From contig JBMOOH010000054.1 in the NCBI GenBank assembly GCA_049323795.1, positions 1 through 52,029 of the forward strand: a stretch of DNA of 52,029 nucleotides, in the 5' to 3' direction. The notes beneath the pieces were generated by a model. The model was not told where the DNA came from, did not search any database, and saw only the letters and a list, made by a program, of their open reading frames with translations. The stretch is from JAOADN01 sp049323795. Its GTDB lineage: Bacteria > Pseudomonadota > Alphaproteobacteria > Rhodobacterales > Rhodobacteraceae. Within the stretch, counting starts at the first letter, position 1; each line of letters starts with the position of its first letter. Of the stretch, positions 9,014-15,793 are shown piece after piece. Both the position numbers and the translations under genes were made by a program.

Positions 9014-9640
9014 ATGGCTGGTGAGATCCCGGATCTTGTCGCCGAGGTACGGACGGGGACAGGCAAGGGGGCCGCCCGTCAAGCCCGTCGCGGCGGCAAC
9101 GTACCCGGCATCGTCTATGGCGGCGGCGTCGATCCGCTTCCCATCAACATCGAATTCAACTCCCTGCTCAGGCGCCTGCGCGCCGGCCGGTTCAAGCAGA
9201 CCCTGTTCAACCTCAGGGTGGACGGCCAGGATGACGTGCATGTCATCTGCCGCAACGTCCAGCGCGACGTGGTCAGGGACATGCCGACACATCTCGACCT
9301 GCTCAGGATCGGCGACAGCACGCGGATCAACCTGTTCATCCACGTGACCTTCGAGAACCACGACAAGGCGCCCGGCATCAAGCGCGGCGGCGCCCTGACG
9401 ATCGTCCGCCCCGAGGTGGAACTGGAAGTGACGGCGGGGGATATCCCCGACCACATCACGGTCGACCTGACCGGACGCGACATCAACGACGTGATCCACA
9501 TCAACGACGTCGAGCTTCCGCCGGGCGCCACGCCCGTCATCAAGCGGAACTTCGTGATCGCCAACATCACGCCGCCCTCGGGCCTCGCCGTCGCGGACGA
9601 GGAAGCGCCGGCGCCCGCGCCCGCGCCGGCCGGCGCCTGA
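9014..9640 (+). CDS. rplY: 50S ribosomal protein L25/general stress protein Ctc
   Basis: This 208-residue protein is the long (Ctc/TL5) form of L25, which binds 5S rRNA. It begins MAGEIPDLVAEVRTGTGKGA and has the L25 domain (GNVPGIVYGGG...RLRAGRFKQTLF) followed by the C-terminal beta domain (VELEVTAGDIPDHITVDLTG). It ends in a proline/alanine tail, typical for Rhodobacteraceae. The ATG at 9014 follows GGAGAAG. It is followed by a GC hairpin and then pth, an arrangement common in bacteria (rplY-pth). Confidence 0.96.
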   Translation: MAGEIPDLVAEVRTGTGKGAARQARRGGNVPGIVYGGGVDPLPINIEFNSLLRRLRAGRFKQTLFNLRVDGQDDVHVICRNVQRDVVRDMPTHLDLLRIGDSTRINLFIHVTFENHDKAPGIKRGGALTIVRPEVELEVTAGDIPDHITVDLTGRDINDVIHINDVELPPGATPVIKRNFVIANITPPSGLAVADEEAPAPAPAPAGA

Positions 9641-9664
9641 GGCGCAACGCCGCATCCATCCTGC

Positions 9665-9688
9665 GCGGGGGGCCTTCGGGTCCCCCGC
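9665..9688 (+). terminator. GC-rich hairpin with UUCG loop downstream of rplY
   Basis: A 10-bp stem (one G-T pair) encloses a TTCG tetraloop closed by C-G, a very stable RNA hairpin: GCGGGGGGCC / GGTCCCCCGC. It starts 24 bp after the rplY stop. There is no T-run after it, so it may be a Rho-assisted terminator or an mRNA 3' stabiliser. A related sequence (gggccttcgggtccc) recurs at about 9716. Confidence 0.5.
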
Positions 9689-9896
9689 TGCGTTACGTCG
9701 TTCCCCCCGTTCCGGGCCTTCGGGTCCCTCCGCGGCGGGCGGTCCGCAGTCTGGCCGCCGGCACGCCCTGCGTCTCCGCGCGGGGCGCAACGCCCCGTCC
9801 CGGTTCCCGCCCGTCCTGCGCCGCCGGTCGAGGTTGAGCCGTCACCCGGCGCGGTCTATATCCGGAGGGCCCGGACAGCCGGGCGGAGGCGGGCGC

Positions 9897-10598
9897 TTGA
9901 AACTGTTCGTTGGCCTCGGCAATCCCGGGGCGAAATACGCGGGCAACCGCCACAACATCGGCTTCATGGCCGTGGACCGGATCGCCCTGGACCACGGCTT
10001 CGGAGCATGGCGCGCGAAGCACCGTGGCGAGACCAGCGAAGGCACCCTCGGGGGCGAGAAGGTCGTCCTTCTGAAGCCGGGCACCTTCATGAACCTGTCG
10101 GGGCAATCGGTGGGCGAGGCGATGCGCTTCTACAAGCTCGCCCCTGCGGACATCACCGTCTTCCATGACGAGCTTGACCTCGCTCCGGGAAGGGTCCGGT
10201 TCAAGGCGGGCGGCGGACATGCCGGGCACAACGGCCTGCGATCGCTTCACCAGCACATCGGCGACGCCTATGGCCGGGTGCGCCTCGGCATCGGTCATCC
10301 GGGGCACAGGGATGCGGTGTCGCCCTATGTCCTGAGCGACTTCACCCGGGCCGAACGGGACTTGCTCGACGACGTCCTGCGGGGTCTGTCCGACGGGGCG
10401 CCCGCGCTTGCAGCCGGAGACCCCACGCGCTTCATGAATGCCGTGGCGCTCCGCGTCGCGCCGGCGCGCGATGCCGCGGGCGAACCTGGCGGGCGCGGTG
10501 CCGGCGCCGCGGGCACCGGCCCGGCTGACGCCGGCGCGGCCGGTGGAGGGGCGCCCGGTGGCATTCTCCGCGCATTGCTGGAAAGGTTCCGCCCATGA
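9897..10598 (+). CDS. pth: Peptidyl-tRNA hydrolase
   Basis: The protein has 233 residues if it begins at the TTG of 9897 (MKLFVGLGNPGAKYAGNRHN), which has GGCGGAGG upstream and matches the family N-terminus. An ATG frame opening at 9834 adds 21 unconserved residues. Pth releases tRNA from prematurely dropped peptidyl-tRNA. Active-site residues Asn9, His19 and the Asp in FHDELDLAPG are visible, with GGGHAGHNGLRS after them. The last 45 residues form a Gly/Ala/Pro-rich tail not found in E. coli Pth. It overlaps the next gene by 4 bp (ATGA). Confidence 0.93.
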   Translation: MKLFVGLGNPGAKYAGNRHNIGFMAVDRIALDHGFGAWRAKHRGETSEGTLGGEKVVLLKPGTFMNLSGQSVGEAMRFYKLAPADITVFHDELDLAPGRVRFKAGGGHAGHNGLRSLHQHIGDAYGRVRLGIGHPGHRDAVSPYVLSDFTRAERDLLDDVLRGLSDGAPALAAGDPTRFMNAVALRVAPARDAAGEPGGRGAGAAGTGPADAGAAGGGAPGGILRALLERFRP

Positions 10599-10966
10599 CG
10601 CCCGATGCTTCGCTGAATGTCCTCGGCCAGCCGCTCGAACCCTGCTCGGCCGCGCCGAGGACCGGCTTCTTCCGCGATGGACATTGCAACACCTGCGCGG
10701 CGGACACGGGCAGCCATACCGTGTGCGCGGTGATGACGGACGAGTTCCTGGCCTATTCCAGGTACGTCGGAAACGACCTGTCGACCCCCCGGCCCGAATT
10801 CCGGTTTCCGGGCCTGAAGGCGGGCGATCGCTGGTGCCTCTGCGCCGGACGCTTCCTGCAGGCACATGACGAAGGCTGCGCTCCGCGCGTCCGGCTCTCG
10901 GCGACGCATGCGCGGGCTCTCGAGATCGTGCCGCTCGACACTCTGAGGGCGATGGCCGACGACTGA
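10595..10966 (+). CDS. DUF2237 family protein
   Basis: This 123-residue soluble protein carries the signature NVLGQPLEPCSAAPRTGFFRDGHCNT, SHTVCAVMTDEFL, GNDLSTPRPEFRFPGLKAGDRWCLC of the DUF2237 family. The function of the family is not known to me. Several conserved Cys and Trp residues suggest a small cysteine-containing fold. Its start codon overlaps the pth stop, so the two are probably co-translated. Confidence 0.88.
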   Translation: MTPDASLNVLGQPLEPCSAAPRTGFFRDGHCNTCAADTGSHTVCAVMTDEFLAYSRYVGNDLSTPRPEFRFPGLKAGDRWCLCAGRFLQAHDEGCAPRVRLSATHARALEIVPLDTLRAMADD

Positions 10967-10999
10967 CGGCGGAAGCGGAAGGCCGACGCCCGAGGCACG

Positions 11000-11521
11000 T
11001 CAGACTGTCTTCGCAATCCGGTCCGGCTCGGCTTGCTCCCCTCCCATGACCATCATGTCCTCGATGAACAGGCTCAGAAGCTGCGGTCGCCCGGTCACCC
11101 CCGCCTTGCGGTAGATCGCGTTCGTCTGAGCCTTGACCGTGCCCTCCGAGGTGCTGCGAAGCGCGGCGATCTCCTGCGTGCTCATGCCCTTGATGGCAAA
11201 GAGCGCGACATCCTGCTCGGCCGGGGTGAGGCCCCAGTCGGCGAACCGCTCCTGCAGCAGATCCATGAACGCCCCGGAGGCCCGGCGCAGCTTTTCCTCG
11301 GCGACCTGATGGCGGCGGAAGCTGCGGACCAGCATCACGGCACCGAGGATGACGCCGATGACCAGACCCACGGCGACCGCGATCTGGAGCAGTTCATAGA
11401 GTTCCCAGCTGATTGGCCGCACCCGAAGGCCAAAGACCGTGAGCACGATGTCGGAAAGGAAGAACAGCGCGCCGCCCAACTGGATCAGCAGAACGATGGT
11501 CGCGTAAACGCGGTCGCTCAA
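11000..11521 (-). CDS. Membrane-anchored LuxR-type transcriptional regulator
   Basis: The 173-residue protein has two hydrophobic segments (about 7-30, YATIVLLIQLGGALFFLSDIV; about 44-66, LLQIAVAVGLVIGVILGAVML). A short charged linker and a GerE/LuxR helix-turn-helix follow at about 100-160: LTPAEQDVALFAIKGMSTQEIAALRSTSEGTVKAQTNAIYRKAGV. There is no phosphoacceptor or autoinducer-binding domain. It would bind DNA from the inner face of the membrane. Upstream on the same strand are two secreted PepSY-like genes (11579 and 12123), so it may sense or control them. Whether the N-terminus is a sensor is inference. Confidence 0.85.
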   Translation of the reverse strand: MSDRVYATIVLLIQLGGALFFLSDIVLTVFGLRVRPISWELYELLQIAVAVGLVIGVILGAVMLVRSFRRHQVAEEKLRRASGAFMDLLQERFADWGLTPAEQDVALFAIKGMSTQEIAALRSTSEGTVKAQTNAIYRKAGVTGRPQLLSLFIEDMMVMGGEQAEPDRIAKTV

Positions 11522-11578
11522 GACGACGCCTCCTGCCCGCCACCCGCCGCCCGCTTTCCCCGGGCAGGCGGGTATCCC

Positions 11579-12016
11579 TCAATTGTCATTGTCCGAGCCG
11601 CCGCCACCTGACGACCCGCTGCCCGAGTTGTCGCCCCCGGACGAATCGTCATCGGAGCCGCTGCCCGAGCTGCCGCCCCCGGGCGAATCGTCACCGGAGC
11701 CGCTGCCCGACTTGCCGCCCGAGGATCCGCCCCGAAGGGCAGGATCGAGAAGCACCGGTTCGTCGTCGCCCGAGGCAACGAGCAGTTCGGAATAGTCCCG
11801 AAGGATTTCGCCGGTGCTCGGATTGACGATGACCTCTCGCCAGCGCGTATCGCTTTGCGCCACCAGGCGTATCCGGCCCAGGAGCGTGCGCGAGACCTCG
11901 ACCTGGTAGAAGCCCTGACGGCGCAGCTGGGCAACCAGATCGCTTTCGAGCCCGTCGGCAAACGCAGGCGACGCGGCCAGCATCAGGCTGAATGCAAGGA
12001 ATGTCAGGCGCTTCAT
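11579..12016 (-). CDS. Secreted PepSY-like protein with Gly/Ser/Asp repeat tail
   Basis: The product is about 145 residues. A signal peptide (MKRLTFLAFSLMLAASPAFA) precedes a short PepSY-like fold: LVAQLRRQGFYQVEVSRTLLGRIRLVA then VNPSTGEILRDY. A low-complexity tail of Gly, Ser and Asp ends in SDNDN. A 42-bp near-perfect tandem repeat (from about 11643 and 11685) encodes part of the tail. A GTG two codons upstream (12022) is an alternative start. The domain plan matches the gene at 12123, so the two are likely paralogues. Exported Asp-rich tails often bind divalent cations; that role is inference. Confidence 0.75.
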   Translation of the reverse strand: MKRLTFLAFSLMLAASPAFADGLESDLVAQLRRQGFYQVEVSRTLLGRIRLVAQSDTRWREVIVNPSTGEILRDYSELLVASGDDEPVLLDPALRGGSSGGKSGSGSGDDSPGGGSSGSGSDDDSSGGDNSGSGSSGGGGSDNDN

Positions 12017-12122
12017 CGTCACAGGCCCCGTCCGGCCCCCCCTTCGGCAAACAGCCCCGGCGCACGACGGCGCGCCGGGGCAAACCCATCATCGCAGGAT
12101 CGGGGCGCCCGATCCAGACCGG

Positions 12123-12632
12123 TCAGTCGTCCGACCCGCCGCTACCCGACCCGCCGTTGCCGTCCGAGCCGCTGTCGTCCGAGCTGTCGTTCGAGTTGTC
12201 GTTCGAGTTGTCGTTCGAGTTGTCGTTCGAGCTGTCGTTCGAGTTGTCGCCCGAGTTGTCGTCCTCGGAATTTGCCTTGTCATCCCCGCCGGTCCCGTCC
12301 AGGAAATCGCGGTCCCGGTACCTGATCTCGGTGTCCGACACGGTCGAGACCGCGCCGGATGTCTCTTCTGACTTCAGGATGCTGCCGGTGGCGCGGTCGA
12401 TGATGACCTCGCGCGTCATGCCGTCCCGGACGGCTTCGGCCTTGATCTGGGTCGGGCCGACCGTGACCTCGACGACCGAGTAGCCCTGCGCCTTCAGATC
12501 CGACACCACGCTTTCCGGCGTCACCTGCCCGGCCGTCACCTGTCCGGGGGTTGCCTGTCCAGGCGCGACCTGCGCCTGGACGGCCGTGACGAGTGCGAGT
12601 GCTGCGGCCGTCGAAAGGAAAATGCGTCTCAT
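12123..12632 (-). CDS. Secreted PepSY-like protein with acidic Asn/Asp/Ser repeat tail
   Basis: This protein has 169 residues from the ATG at 12632 (MRRIFLSTAAALALVTAVQA, signal peptide). A Gln/Pro/Gly linker (VAPGQATPGQVTAGQVTP) leads to a PepSY-like core (VVSDLKAQGYSVVEVTVGPTQIKAEAV, REVIIDRATGSILKSE). The tail of about 50 residues consists mainly of D, N, S and G, with repeated NDNS units encoded by 12-bp tandem repeats. It is a paralogue of the gene at 11579 and lies upstream of the membrane LuxR gene on the same strand. A longer in-frame start at 12734 would bury the signal peptide and is unlikely. Confidence 0.78.
   Translation of the reverse strand: MRRIFLSTAAALALVTAVQAQVAPGQATPGQVTAGQVTPESVVSDLKAQGYSVVEVTVGPTQIKAEAVRDGMTREVIIDRATGSILKSEETSGAVSTVSDTEIRYRDRDFLDGTGGDDKANSEDDNSGDNSNDSSNDNSNDNSNDNSNDSSDDSGSDGNGGSGSGGSDD
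12181..12264. repeat. Seven tandem copies of a 12-bp unit inside the PepSY gene
   Basis: On the plus strand the unit is GAGTTGTCGTTC, with copies starting every 12 bases from 12181 to 12253. Some copies are identical and some differ by one or two bases. On the coding (minus) strand each unit encodes four residues, mainly NDNS/NDSS. A whole-codon unit lets copy number change without frameshifting. Confidence 0.9.
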
Positions 12633-12744
12633 GTCTGTGTCCTTGTCTCTGCGCATGCCCGTCTCTGTGCATCGCGGTTGGGCGCCACGATCGGCGCTGC
12701 ACCCGAGGTCGCCGCAGAACCGGTCGCAGGACAATCTGCACCGC

Positions 12745-12796
12745 GTTTAGATCCGCGGCGCTAAACCCCGGGCCGAGCGCCGTAAACTTCCGTTTA
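12745..12796. promoter_or_regulatory. Paired GTTTA inverted repeats upstream of PepSY gene
   Basis: Two dyads share one half-site. GTTTAG-N10-CTAAAC spans 12745-12766, and TAAAC-N4-GTTTA spans 12783-12796. They lie in the 187 bp between the trpB stop and the PepSY gene start, 113-164 bp upstream of that start. The shared half-site in otherwise GC-rich DNA suggests binding by one regulator, possibly the membrane LuxR protein. The second dyad could also form a weak stem in the trpB 3' end. Confidence 0.4.
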
Positions 12797-12819
12797 TCCG
12801 GGTGATTTCCGGATCGCGC

Positions 12820-14052
12820 TCACACCTTCATGTCCTGGCCGAGGTGTCGCGCCACGGTGAAGATGTCCTTGTCGCCCCGGCCGCACATGTTCATCACGAT
12901 GATGTGGTCCCTGGGCAGCGAGGGGGCGATCTTCGTCACATGGGCAAGCGCGTGGCTCGGCTCCAGCGCGGGAATGATGCCTTCCAGACGGCACGACAAC
13001 TGGAACGCCCCGAGCGCCTCGGCGTCGGTGATGCTGACATATTCGGCGCGTCCCGTGTCGTGCAGCCAGGCGTGCTCCGGCCCGATACCCGGATAATCGA
13101 GCCCCGCGCTGATCGAGAAACCTTCGAGGATCTGGCCGTCCGCGTCCTGAAGGAGATAGGTGCGGTTCCCGTGCAGGACGCCCGGCCGCCCGCCGGTCAG
13201 CGAGGCGCAGTGCTGCATCCGGTCGTCCACGCCCTTGCCGCCGGCTTCCACGCCGATGATCCGGACGGACGGGTCGTCGAGGAACGGATGGAAGAGGCCC
13301 ATGGCATTCGATCCGCCGCCGATCGCGGCGATCAGCGTGTCGGGCAGCCGGCCCGCGCCCTCCTGCTCGGCGAGCTGCCAGCGCACTTCCTTGCCGATGA
13401 CCGACTGGAAGTCGCGCACCATCGCCGGATAGGGGTGCGGCCCCGCCACCGTGCCGATGCAGTAGAAGGTGTCGCGCACGTTCGTCACCCAGTCGCGCAG
13501 CGCGTCGTTCATCGCGTCCTTGAGGGTGCCGCGCCCCGAGGTGACGGGGTGCACCTCGGCCCCGAGGAGCTTCATGCGGAACACGTTCGGCGCCTGCCGC
13601 TCGACGTCGTGCGCGCCCATGTAGACGACGCAGTCCAGCCCGAACTTCGCGCAGACCGTCGCGGTGGCCACGCCGTGCTGGCCGGCGCCGGTTTCCGCGA
13701 TGATCCGCTTCTTGCCCATGCGGCGGGCAAGGATGATCTGGCCGAGCACGTTGTTGATCTTGTGCGCGCCGGTGTGGTTCAGCTCGTCGCGCTTCATGTA
13801 GATCTTCGCGCCGCCGAGATGGCCGGTCATCCGTTCCGCGAAGTAGAGCGGCGACGGGCGGCCCACGTAGTGCTTCCAGAGCCAGTCCATCTCGGCCCAG
13901 AAGGTCGGGTCGGTCTTGGCCTTCTCGTATTCGCGCTCGAGCTCGAGGATCAGCGGCATCAGCGTCTCGCTGACGAAGCGCCCGCCGAACCGGCCGAAGC
14001 GGCCCCGCTCGTCGGGGCCGGTCATGAAGCTGTTGACGAGATCCTCGGGCAT
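12820..14052 (-). CDS. trpB: Tryptophan synthase beta chain
   Basis: The 410-residue PLP enzyme condenses indole with serine. The PLP lysine is Lys98 in HTGAHKINN. Other family blocks are ETGAGQHGVATATVCAKFGLDCVVYMG, the phosphate-binding GGGSNAMG and the C-terminal HALAHVTK. The start at 14052 (MPEDLVNSFMTGPDERGRFG) is the usual one in the family; the frame extends upstream through trpF antisense sequence and that part is not real. trpF lies 119 bp upstream in the same direction, consistent with a trpFB transcript. Confidence 0.97.
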   Translation of the reverse strand: MPEDLVNSFMTGPDERGRFGRFGGRFVSETLMPLILELEREYEKAKTDPTFWAEMDWLWKHYVGRPSPLYFAERMTGHLGGAKIYMKRDELNHTGAHKINNVLGQIILARRMGKKRIIAETGAGQHGVATATVCAKFGLDCVVYMGAHDVERQAPNVFRMKLLGAEVHPVTSGRGTLKDAMNDALRDWVTNVRDTFYCIGTVAGPHPYPAMVRDFQSVIGKEVRWQLAEQEGAGRLPDTLIAAIGGGSNAMGLFHPFLDDPSVRIIGVEAGGKGVDDRMQHCASLTGGRPGVLHGNRTYLLQDADGQILEGFSISAGLDYPGIGPEHAWLHDTGRAEYVSITDAEALGAFQLSCRLEGIIPALEPSHALAHVTKIAPSLPRDHIIVMNMCGRGDKDIFTVARHLGQDMKV

Positions 14053-14171
14053 GGGCGCGGTCCTTCTCCGGTCGACAGGACCGCATCTACCGTGCAGAGA
14101 CGGACAGGTAAAGAAACGGCGTTCCGGAATGCCGTGCGGACGCGGGTCCGGCCTGTCCTCGCGCGGCGTGG

Positions 14172-14816
14172 TCAGGCGACCGTTGACGCGGCCTCCAGGA
14201 ACGCGCGGATCAGGCCCCGGTCCTTCACCCCCGGCGCGCTTTCGACGCCGGAGGACACGTCGACCTGCCGCGCGCCGGTCAGACGAAGGGCCTCGGCCAG
14301 GTTCGCGGGCGTCAGCCCCCCGGCGAGCATCCAGGGCCTCGCCCAGCGCCGGCCCGCGATCAGCCGCCAGTCGAAGGCAAGGCCATTGCCCCCCGGCAGA
14401 ACCGACCCCTTCGGCGGCTTCGCATCGACGAGGATCTGGTCCGCCACGGCCTCGTAGGCCGCCAGGACCGCAAGATCCCCCGCATCGGCCACGCCCACCG
14501 CCTTCATGACGGGCAGTCCGTGCCGCGCCCTGACCTCGGCCACGCGGGCGGGCGGTTCCCTGCCGTGAAGCTGGATCATGTCGAGCGGGACCGCCGCGAC
14601 GATCGCGTCGAGCGTCGCATCGTCGGCATCGACGACGAGCGCGACCTTCGCCACGCCGGGCGGAACCTCGGCGGCAAGTGCGGCAGCGGCCCCGGCGGTC
14701 AGGAAGCGCGGCGACGGCGGGAAGAAGACGAAGCCCACATAGGCCGCGCCCCAGGCGACCGCAGCCGCGATGTCCGCCCGCTCGCGCAGGCCGCATATCT
14801 TGACCCGTGTCCTCAT
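14172..14816 (-). CDS. trpF: Phosphoribosylanthranilate isomerase
   Basis: The 214-residue TIM barrel converts phosphoribosylanthranilate to CdRP in tryptophan synthesis. The N-terminal KICGLRERADI contains the catalytic Cys. IQLHGRE, ILVDAKPPKGS (catalytic Asp), LAGGLTPANLAEAL and VDVSSGVESAPGVKD follow in the family order. It starts 12 bp after the stop of the lapA-like gene and is followed by trpB. Confidence 0.96.
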   Translation of the reverse strand: MRTRVKICGLRERADIAAAVAWGAAYVGFVFFPPSPRFLTAGAAAALAAEVPPGVAKVALVVDADDATLDAIVAAVPLDMIQLHGREPPARVAEVRARHGLPVMKAVGVADAGDLAVLAAYEAVADQILVDAKPPKGSVLPGGNGLAFDWRLIAGRRWARPWMLAGGLTPANLAEALRLTGARQVDVSSGVESAPGVKDRGLIRAFLEAASTVA

Positions 14817-14828
14817 CGGAAGGCCGGC

Positions 14829-15191
14829 CTAGCGCGCCGGCGTCTTGCCTTCAAGCAGCGCGAGGACCTCGTCCTTGTGGGCGGGTTCCTTTTCGCGCAG
14901 GCGGCTCACCTCCCGTTCCAGGGTCTGCGCCTGGCGGCGGTGGCGGGACGCAGCGCTCCGATGCTTGCTCTCGCGCGCCCATTCCCAGACGAACCCGATC
15001 GCCAGCCCCGCGAGGATTCCGCCGAAGATCACCAGAAACAGCGGCAGTTCGACCGTCGGGTTCCAGTTCAGGAACAGACCCATGTCCCCGGGCAAGAGCG
15101 TGACTGTCACCAGACCGCGATTTGCGAAGGCGACGACCAGCAGGACGAAGCCGATGGCTAGAAGGAACAGAAGGCGGAGAAGGCGGATCAT
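14829..15191 (-). CDS. LapA-like (DUF1049) inner-membrane protein
   Basis: The 120-residue protein has two hydrophobic segments (about 5-23, RLLFLLAIGFVLLVVAFANRG; about 49-70, LPLFLVIFGGILAGLAIGFVWEW) and a charged, probably coiled-coil C-terminus (RRQAQTLEREVSRLREKE). This matches the LapA/DUF1049 family; in E. coli, LapA acts with LapB in controlling LPS assembly. It lies 4 bp after ihfB and just before trpF, an arrangement often seen in Rhodobacteraceae. Confidence 0.85.
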   Translation of the reverse strand: MIRLLRLLFLLAIGFVLLVVAFANRGLVTVTLLPGDMGLFLNWNPTVELPLFLVIFGGILAGLAIGFVWEWARESKHRSAASRHRRQAQTLEREVSRLREKEPAHKDEVLALLEGKTPAR

Positions 15192-15195
15192 ACCT

Positions 15196-15480
15196 TCAGC
15201 CGCCGCCGTTCAGGCGATCCCGAAGCAGCTTGCCCGTCTTGAAGAAGGGCACGTATTTCTGGTCCACCTCGACCGCCTCGCCGGTCCGCGGGTTGCGTCC
15301 CGTCCGCGCGTCGCGCTTCTTGACCGAGAACGCGCCGAAGCCGCGCAGCTCGACCCTGTCGCCACGCGCCATGGCCTCGATGATCTCTTCGAAAATCGTG
15401 GTCACGATACGCTCGACGTCACGCTGGAACAGGTGCGGGTTGTCTTCCGCGACCTTCTGGATCAATTCGGAACGGATCAT
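15196..15480 (-). CDS. ihfB: Integration host factor subunit beta
   Basis: The 94-residue DNA-bending protein starts MIRSELIQKVAEDNPHLFQRDVERIV. It carries the beta-arm signature GRNPRTGEAVEV...VPFFKTGKLLRDRL, with the conserved proline in NPRTG that intercalates into DNA. The IhfB assignment rests on the N-terminus and on the usual position downstream of rpsA. A 313-bp gap containing a terminator hairpin separates it from rpsA. Confidence 0.95.
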   Translation of the reverse strand: MIRSELIQKVAEDNPHLFQRDVERIVTTIFEEIIEAMARGDRVELRGFGAFSVKKRDARTGRNPRTGEAVEVDQKYVPFFKTGKLLRDRLNGGG

Positions 15481-15537
15481 TCATACCCCCCTTGCGCCCG
15501 GCAGTGGCTGGCCGGCGCCTACGGCTTTTGGGCGGGG

Positions 15538-15566
15538 ACTATACGGGGAAACATCCAGTCCGGGAA
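15538..15566 (-). promoter_or_regulatory. Candidate ihfB promoter
   Basis: On the minus strand the -10 box TATAGT (15538-15543) lies 17 bp from a weak -35 box TTCCCG (15561-15566). Transcription would begin about 50 bases before the ihfB start. The -10 box is strong for this genome; the -35 box is poor. Confidence 0.5.
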
Positions 15567-15723
15567 CAGAAATCCCGTTGACCGGAAAGGGGTTGGACAC
15601 CATTGCCCACAGGTTAATGCGGCCCGCCGCCGGCTTCGGCCGCATGCCGCATCGCAGCAGGGGCGCGGGCGCGCCCCCCCGCGCGGGGGCAGGCGGCGCC
15701 GATTCGCCCCGGCGGACAGCAGA

Positions 15724-15745
15724 GCCCCGCCCGAAGGGGCGGGGC
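15724..15745 (-). terminator. Hairpin terminator downstream of rpsA
   Basis: A perfect 9-bp GC stem (GCCCCGCCC / GGGCGGGGC) with a four-base loop lies 49 bp after the rpsA stop. Only a short TCTG follows, so it is a GC hairpin without a proper U-tract. Confidence 0.6.
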
Positions 15746-15793
15746 CGGACCGCGCTTTCGCCCGGTCGTCGGGTCCGCCGCCGGCGCGCGCCG

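Larger units (their letters stand above)
15481..15793. other. 313-bp ihfB-rpsA intergenic region
   Basis: The interval holds the rpsA terminator hairpin (15724-15745) and the ihfB promoter (15538-15566). The middle, about 15600-15720, is GC-rich with no supported gene or further signal. Confidence 0.6.

Noticed and set aside
9001..9024. Seven-codon leader peptide (MEKTNGW) overlapping rplY start
   Set aside because: No Shine-Dalgarno upstream; the sequence merely contains the rplY ribosome binding site.
12181..12264. CRISPR-like array
   Set aside because: Repeats are 12 bp with no spacers and lie in frame within a coding sequence.
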